This document shows, piece after piece, positions 22,889 to 28,552 of a stretch of DNA of 28,552 nucleotides (within the stretch, counting starts at the first letter, position 1; each line of letters starts with the position of its first letter). The DNA is taken from NCBI GenBank assembly GCA_964565715.1, contig CAZMGG010000071.1, positions 1-28,552 of the forward strand, read 5' to 3'. Source of the DNA: CAZMGG01 sp964565715 (GTDB taxonomy: Bacteria; Planctomycetota; UBA1135; UBA2386). Both the position numbers and the translations under genes were made by a program. The notes beneath the pieces are model-generated. The model worked only from the letters and a program-made list of their open reading frames with translations. It made no database searches and had not been told where the DNA came from.

Positions 22889-24772
22889 TCAGCGGCTCTG
22901 CAGGTGCTGCTGCAGCGCCAGGGCCTGCGGATGGCCCGGCTGCCGCTGCAGGGCCTGCTGCACCAGCGCCCGGGCGACCTCGCGCTGCCCCAGCCCGGCC
23001 TGGCAGGCCGCGCGGCCCACCAGGGCGTCGACGACGTCCGGCGCCACCTGCAGGACCGCCGCGAAGTGCCGGTCGGCGGTGGTGTAGTCGCGCCGTTGCA
23101 GCAGCAGCCCGCCCAGTTCGAGGTGGGCGCCGACGTGGGCGGGCTCCAGGGCGAGGGCGGCGCCGAGGTAGGCGCGGCGGCGGTCGCCGGCCGTGGGCGG
23201 TATCGCCTGGGCGAGCGCCAGCAGCCGGTGCAGCGGCGGCTCGCCGCCGAGCCGGGCGCCGGCCTGGAAGTGCTCGTCGGCCCGGGCGCGCTCGCCGCGC
23301 AGCAGCAGGAGGATGCCGAGGTTGACGTGGGCCAGCCGGTGCGCGCCCTGGCCGTCGTGGCAGCGCAGCGCCGCCTCGTATTCCTGCCGGGCCTGGTCCA
23401 GGTCGCCGTGCAGTTCCAGGGCGGCGCCGTGATTGGCGCGGGTCAGCGCGTAGTCCGGATTGGCCGCCACTGCGGCCGCGTGATGCCGCAGGGCGCCTTC
23501 CAGGTCACCGCCGCGCCCCAGCTGGAAGGCGAGGTCGCCCTGGGTGACGAAGTCGCCGGGCGCCAGCGCCACCAGCGCCTGCGCCCGGACCAGCGGATCG
23601 GTCACCGGGCGGCCGAGCCACAGCAGCAGCAGGATCGGCGCGGCGAACAGGGACCAGCGCGCCGAGTGGCGCAATGCCGGCACCATCGCGTCGCGCAGGC
23701 CGCCCTGGATGCCGAGGTCCTGGCCCAGCGCGCTCTCCCGGGCCTTCCAGATGAAGCCGTCGTAGTAGTAGTGCAGGAGCGCCGCCGCCAGGAACAGGCC
23801 GACGCTGAGGTCGCGCAGCAGGCTCTGCTCGCTGAGGCGGCGGCCGAACAGGTCGAAGGCCCCGAACGCGGTCATCGCCAGCAGGAACAGCAGGACGCCG
23901 GACGGTCCGGGGCGGAACAGGGAGCGCAGCCACGGCGTCACGTTCGGCCGCCGCACGCGGCCGCGGCAGGTGAGCCAGGTGATGGCGTAGTACTGCACGT
24001 CGTGGAAGAGCTCGTACAGCACGTAGGCCACCAGCACGTTCGGCAGCCAGGCCAGCGCGAACCAGTAGTAGCCGATGGTGGTGACGTGCATCAGCTGCTT
24101 CTGCCAGCTCCACGGCTGTCGTCGCAGCACGGTGACCAGCAGGTTGGCGACGTAGGCGGCGCCGACCAGGATCATGGCGCCGAGCACCATCTGCTGCAGC
24201 GTGCCCAGCGTCGCCGGCGAGGGCAGCGGGATGCCGGCGTCGAGGAACAGCTTGCCGAAGGTGACCACCGGCCCGTCGTTCAGCGTCACGGCGCCGACGA
24301 AGCCGGTGATGACCAGCGCCTTGTCCAGCAGCGCGGTCAGCGGGCGATAGGAACCGGCCTTGATGTCGTAGATGCGGGCGAAGCCGAACGCCTGGGCCAG
24401 CCAGTGCCAGAACGCCCACAGCGAGGTCACCAGCAGGAGTCCGCTGCCGCGGCCGGTGGCCAGCAGCAGCACGCAGAAGGGCACCAGCAGCAGCGGCGCC
24501 AGCACGAAGCGCAGGCGGAAGCGCACGAACAGCTCCTGGTCGCCGTAGGTGCGCACGAAGGTGGCGAAGTAGTGGCCCGTGGCGGTGAGCAGGATCAGTT
24601 CGCCCACCAGGGCCGCACCCCACGCGTCCTGGGCCGCCATCACCAGCGGCCAGGTGAACAGGGGCACCGCCAGGATCAGCGGCAGGTCGAAGGCCGCGGA
24701 GCGGAACCACGGCGAGGCCGTGGGCCGGACTGCGGTGGGCGGGGCGGCGGCGGTCATGGGCGGGCGGGCCAT
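22889..24772 (-). CDS. Polytopic membrane protein with C-terminal TPR domain
   Basis: A 627-residue protein from ATG 24772 (ATG 24757 is an alternative 15 bases later). Residues about 25-395 hold roughly ten membrane segments. These carry histidine and aromatic motifs: TATGHYFATFVRTYG, YVLYELFHDVQYYAITW and LLHYYYDGFIWKAR. From about 405 to the end are tetratricopeptide repeats (GDLAFQLGRGGDLEGALRHH, NPDYALTRANHGAALELHGD and further units). Conserved histidines in membrane segments recall metal-binding membrane oxygenases or desaturases such as the Brp/Blh type, but I do not recognise the family with certainty. It is divergent from hutU with about 100 bases between. It could assemble a cell-envelope complex through its TPRs; this is inference. 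Confidence 0.8.
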   Translation of the reverse strand: MARPPMTAAAPPTAVRPTASPWFRSAAFDLPLILAVPLFTWPLVMAAQDAWGAALVGELILLTATGHYFATFVRTYGDQELFVRFRLRFVLAPLLLVPFCVLLLATGRGSGLLLVTSLWAFWHWLAQAFGFARIYDIKAGSYRPLTALLDKALVITGFVGAVTLNDGPVVTFGKLFLDAGIPLPSPATLGTLQQMVLGAMILVGAAYVANLLVTVLRRQPWSWQKQLMHVTTIGYYWFALAWLPNVLVAYVLYELFHDVQYYAITWLTCRGRVRRPNVTPWLRSLFRPGPSGVLLFLLAMTAFGAFDLFGRRLSEQSLLRDLSVGLFLAAALLHYYYDGFIWKARESALGQDLGIQGGLRDAMVPALRHSARWSLFAAPILLLLWLGRPVTDPLVRAQALVALAPGDFVTQGDLAFQLGRGGDLEGALRHHAAAVAANPDYALTRANHGAALELHGDLDQARQEYEAALRCHDGQGAHRLAHVNLGILLLLRGERARADEHFQAGARLGGEPPLHRLLALAQAIPPTAGDRRRAYLGAALALEPAHVGAHLELGGLLLQRRDYTTADRHFAAVLQVAPDVVDALVGRAACQAGLGQREVARALVQQALQRQPGHPQALALQQHLQSR

Positions 24773-24859
24773 AGCGTCGCGCCTGATGCGGGTCCGTGGC
24801 AACCACGTTGGCGGTTCCGGGATGGCCGCCCGTCCGGTGCGTGCGCCCGGCGCCGCGGA

Positions 24860-24865
24860 TACCCT
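24860..24865 (+). promoter_or_regulatory. TANCCT -10-like element before hutU
   Basis: TACCCT lies eight bases before ATG 24874, again close enough for a near-leaderless transcript. Confidence 0.35.
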
Positions 24866-24873
24866 GGCCGGCG

Positions 24874-26564
<1,691 letters not shown>

Positions 26565-26706
26565 GCGACGGTCGGCGCGGTGCCGGTCCGATCGGGTCGG
26601 AGCGGGTGTCGGACCGCCGGCCGGGTCCAGCGGCGGGATCGGCCAAATCGCCCTTGGCGCCGGCCGCATCGCCCGCTTCCATCGTTTCTGCAGGCGGGCC
26701 GGCAAG

Positions 26707-26733
26707 TTGCAGCGGCCCGTCGTGCGATAGGTA
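26707..26733 (+). promoter_or_regulatory. Possible promoter of the cytoskeleton-like operon
   Basis: TTGCAG (26707-26712) and TAGGTA (26728-26733) are 15 bases apart, 11 bases before ATG 26745. The rest of the 180-base spacer after hutU (26565-26744) shows nothing I recognise. A weak call. Confidence 0.25.
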
Positions 26734-26744
26734 GAGAGCCGCCC

Positions 26745-27521
26745 ATGGCCAAGTTCCGCTCGAACAAGCCCGATGCCGCCGGGGACGACGCCCAGCCCGT
26801 GGGCGACGACCTGGTCGTGATCGTCGACCGGGCGGTGAGTCCGTTCCTGGTGATGTTCCACGAGCCGGCGGGCTTCCGGGCCGAGCAGGTGCGGGCGCTG
26901 CGCAACAAGCTGCAGGCGATGAACCCGGACGGCGAGCCGAAGACCCTGGTGATCGCCTCGGCGGGGCGCGGCGACGGCAAGACCGTGACCGCGGTGAACC
27001 TGGCCATGGCGCTCGCCGAACTGGAACGGCACGAGGTGGCCCTGGTGGATGGCGATCTGCGGCATCCGGGGATCGAGCGGTGCCTGAGCCTCAACCCGGG
27101 GCCGGGCCTGAGCGACGTGCTGACCGGGCAGGTGCCGCTGGACCGGGCGCTCCGGCCGGCGGGCTTCCGGCAGCTCTCGGTGCTGGGCGCCGGCACCCGG
27201 GTGGCCAATCCGGCCGAGGTGCTGGGCGGCAGCCGCATCGAGGAGCTCTTCGCGCGGCTGAAGGAGCGCTTCCGCTACGTGGTGATCGACTCGCCGCCGG
27301 CGCTGCCGTTCACCGATGCCGGCGTGCTGGCGGCGCGGGCCGACGGCACGCTGCTGATCCTGCGCCTCGAGCACACCACGCGGCACCACGCCAAGGATGC
27401 CCTCCGCAACCTGCAGGACCTGGGCGCCAACGTGCTCGGCACCTTCGTGGTCGAGGTGCGCGGCACCGACCCGGAGGCGGATCCGCGGCTGGCCCCGGGT
27501 GACGAGGGCGACTCCCCGTGA
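26745..27521 (+). CDS. CpsD/BY-kinase-like P-loop ATPase without tyrosine tail
   Basis: This is a cytoplasmic P-loop ATPase of the CpsD/CapB (BY-kinase) branch of the MinD/ParA superfamily; 258 residues from ATG 26745 (GAGAG upstream). It has the family entry FRAEQVRALRNKLQAM, Walker A ASAGRGDGKTVTAVNLAMAL (about 71-90), Walker A' VALVDGDLRHPGIE, and Walker B RYVVIDSPPALPFTDAG. BY-kinases usually end in a cluster of tyrosines; this one ends Gly-Asp-Glu-Gly-Asp-Ser-Pro with none, and no Wzc-type membrane partner or polysaccharide genes are seen. It is coupled by a GTGA overlap to a coiled-coil gene and then a MamK-like actin. A ParA/MinD-like positioning role is therefore more likely here than polysaccharide control; this is inference. 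Confidence 0.85.
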   Translation: MAKFRSNKPDAAGDDAQPVGDDLVVIVDRAVSPFLVMFHEPAGFRAEQVRALRNKLQAMNPDGEPKTLVIASAGRGDGKTVTAVNLAMALAELERHEVALVDGDLRHPGIERCLSLNPGPGLSDVLTGQVPLDRALRPAGFRQLSVLGAGTRVANPAEVLGGSRIEELFARLKERFRYVVIDSPPALPFTDAGVLAARADGTLLILRLEHTTRHHAKDALRNLQDLGANVLGTFVVEVRGTDPEADPRLAPGDEGDSP

Positions 27522-28309
27522 CCGGCTTCCGCGAGACGCTGAAGGAGGCCGTCAAGCAGATGGCCTTCAAGACCTCCCTGGACAGCCTCAAGAAGAAGGG
27601 GGTCAAGGAGGTCAGCGTGCTCGGCATCGACCGGATCATCGCCCTGATCGACGAGGCGGTGCACCGGAGCCTGAAGACCCGGATGTTCGGCATCGAGCGG
27701 GAGGCGGTGGCGGAGTCCACCAAGGCCGAGTTCCTGCGGATGCTGAAGAGCAACGAGGACCTGCAGAAGTCCAAGGGCGAGCTGGAGCTGCTGAAGGAGC
27801 GCGCCGAGGACGAGGTCGACATGCTGCGGCGCGAGCTGGAGAACCAGCGGGGCGCGCTGGAGCGCAAGCTCGAGCAGGGCGAGCTGGAGCGCCGTTCGCA
27901 GTACGAGGGCGAGGACCAGCGGATCGCCGGCCAGGTGCAGGAGCTGTTCCGCCTCATGGCGGCGCAGCCGGACACCAACCTCGGCCAGGTGCAGGACCAG
28001 GTGCTGGCGATGGTGCTGCAGCTGGTCACCAGCGAGCGCAAGGCCGCCGCCGACGCCCGCTCGGCGTTGCGCGACCGGGAGGTGGACACCCTGCAGCGGC
28101 GCATCGCCAAGCTGTCCAGCACCCTGGAGCAGACCGAGGACCGCCTGAAGCAGGCGGCGGCGATGAAGCACATCGACGACGGCATCTCGTCGATCTACCG
28201 CGAGGTCCAGGGCCTCGCGTCGAGCGCCACCGACTACACCCGCAAGAAGGAGCTGATGGCCGAGATCTTCAAGGCCAACCTGAAGCTGCAGAAGGGCGCG
28301 GGAAGCTGA
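27518..28309 (+). CDS. Coiled-coil protein of the actin-like module
   Basis: A 263-residue protein with no recognised family. GTG 27518 overlaps the ATPase stop (GTGA). The N-terminus (1-75) includes VKEVSVLGIDRIIALIDEAV; then a long charged coiled coil (about 85-150, ELELLKERAEDEVDMLRREL and ERKLEQGELERRSQYEGE), a linker, and a second helical region (about 170-245). There is no signal or membrane segment, so it is cytoplasmic. Its position between an ATPase and an actin-like gene suggests an adaptor or filament-binding partner. The function is inferred from context only. Confidence 0.75.
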   Translation: MTGFRETLKEAVKQMAFKTSLDSLKKKGVKEVSVLGIDRIIALIDEAVHRSLKTRMFGIEREAVAESTKAEFLRMLKSNEDLQKSKGELELLKERAEDEVDMLRRELENQRGALERKLEQGELERRSQYEGEDQRIAGQVQELFRLMAAQPDTNLGQVQDQVLAMVLQLVTSERKAAADARSALRDREVDTLQRRIAKLSSTLEQTEDRLKQAAAMKHIDDGISSIYREVQGLASSATDYTRKKELMAEIFKANLKLQKGAGS

Positions 28310-28352
28310 TTCAACCAACCCAGGACCCAGACGGAGACGAGGACCAGCACAG

Positions 28353-28552
28353 ATGACGGAGCAAGAAGGCAAGGGCGGCGAGGGCAAGAAGGACCATGGC
28401 GTGCTCTACGTGGGCATGGACCTGGGCACTTCGCGCACCTCGGTTTCGGCCAGCAATGGCGTGCGGGAGACGGTCTACTCGGTCGTCGGCTACCCGAAGG
28501 ACGTCGTCAGCATGAAGCTGCTGAAGAAGGACGTCCTGTTCGGCAAGGAGGC
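28353..28552 (+). CDS. MamK-like actin-family protein (5' part)
   Basis: The first 66 residues of an actin-like ATPase, running off the right edge. After a charged N-terminal extension (about 14 residues, MTEQEGKGGEGKKDHG) comes LYVGMDLGTSRTSVSASNGV, the phosphate-1 loop of the actin fold in the DLGTS form, then VVGYPKDVVSMKLLKKDVLF. The pairing of DLGTSxT with SVVGYPKDV and a following LL.K..LFG is typical of MamK and its non-magnetosome relatives. GAGACGAGG upstream is a plausible Shine-Dalgarno, 43 bases after the coiled-coil gene. No other magnetosome gene is seen, so a general filament role is more likely. The family call rests on the N-terminus only. Confidence 0.85.
   Translation, partial: MTEQEGKGGEGKKDHGVLYVGMDLGTSRTSVSASNGVRETVYSVVGYPKDVVSMKLLKKDVLFGKE

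Noticed and set aside
28353..28552. A magnetosome gene island
   Set aside because: Only the MamK-like gene is suggestive; none of MamA, B, E, I, M, O or Q is seen. MamK relatives occur outside magnetotactic bacteria.

Overview
The window is a very GC-rich (about 70% or more), gene-dense stretch of a diderm (Gram-negative type) bacterial chromosome. Outer-membrane genes (a TolC-family protein, a BamA-type barrel) and several lipoproteins show the diderm envelope. A stand-alone phosphopantothenate-cysteine ligase, a MamK-like actin gene and a secreted 'HEWGTF' protein point, by inference only, to a high-GC lineage such as Planctomycetota. A run of exactly 100 N (9170-9269) and two damaged-looking G/C-homopolymer segments suggest a draft or metagenome assembly. 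No tRNA, rRNA, CRISPR array, IS element or phage gene was seen.

Layout. 1-4393 (minus): an efflux operon, tolC-like, long HlyD-like adaptor, MacB/LolD-type ATPase, with ATGA overlaps at both junctions. 4394-4585: divergent intergenic region with an orphan intrinsic terminator on the plus strand. 4586-14962 (plus): coaB, a possible 24-codon bridging ORF, ftsK, a second FtsK-like membrane protein without a visible motor (interrupted by the N gap), dnaB, a bamA-type gene, a YchJ-like SEC-C protein and a small lipoprotein. 15154-18504 (plus): apaG, a secreted protein of unknown function, and an ECF sigma factor overlapping its FecR-like partner. 18544-20073: hutH. 20121-21355 (minus): arsR-arsM with an ArsR-type operator upstream. 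21436-21984 (plus): a lipoprotein. 21956-22810 (minus): a secreted HMA-like protein interrupted by one in-frame TGA. 22889-24772 (minus): a polytopic membrane protein with TPRs. 24874-26564 (plus): hutU with a frameshift. 26745-28552 (plus): BY-kinase-like ATPase, coiled-coil protein, and the start of a MamK-like actin.

How the genes work together. The left operon is a tripartite exporter whose permease should lie beyond the left edge. hutH and hutU are the first two steps of histidine breakdown but sit 4.8 kb apart. ArsR probably controls arsM, and possibly the divergent lipoprotein. The last three genes look like a filament module: an actin-like protein with an ATPase and a coiled-coil partner.

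The most interesting candidate is the minus-strand gene at 21956-22810. Its frame is coherent on both sides of a TGA that falls at the metal-binding loop of an HMA-like fold, giving Cys-Sec if read through. A perfect 8-bp stem-loop lies downstream at a spacing that suits a bacterial SECIS element. It may be a selenocysteine-containing periplasmic metal-binding protein; a nonsense mutation or sequence error is the alternative.
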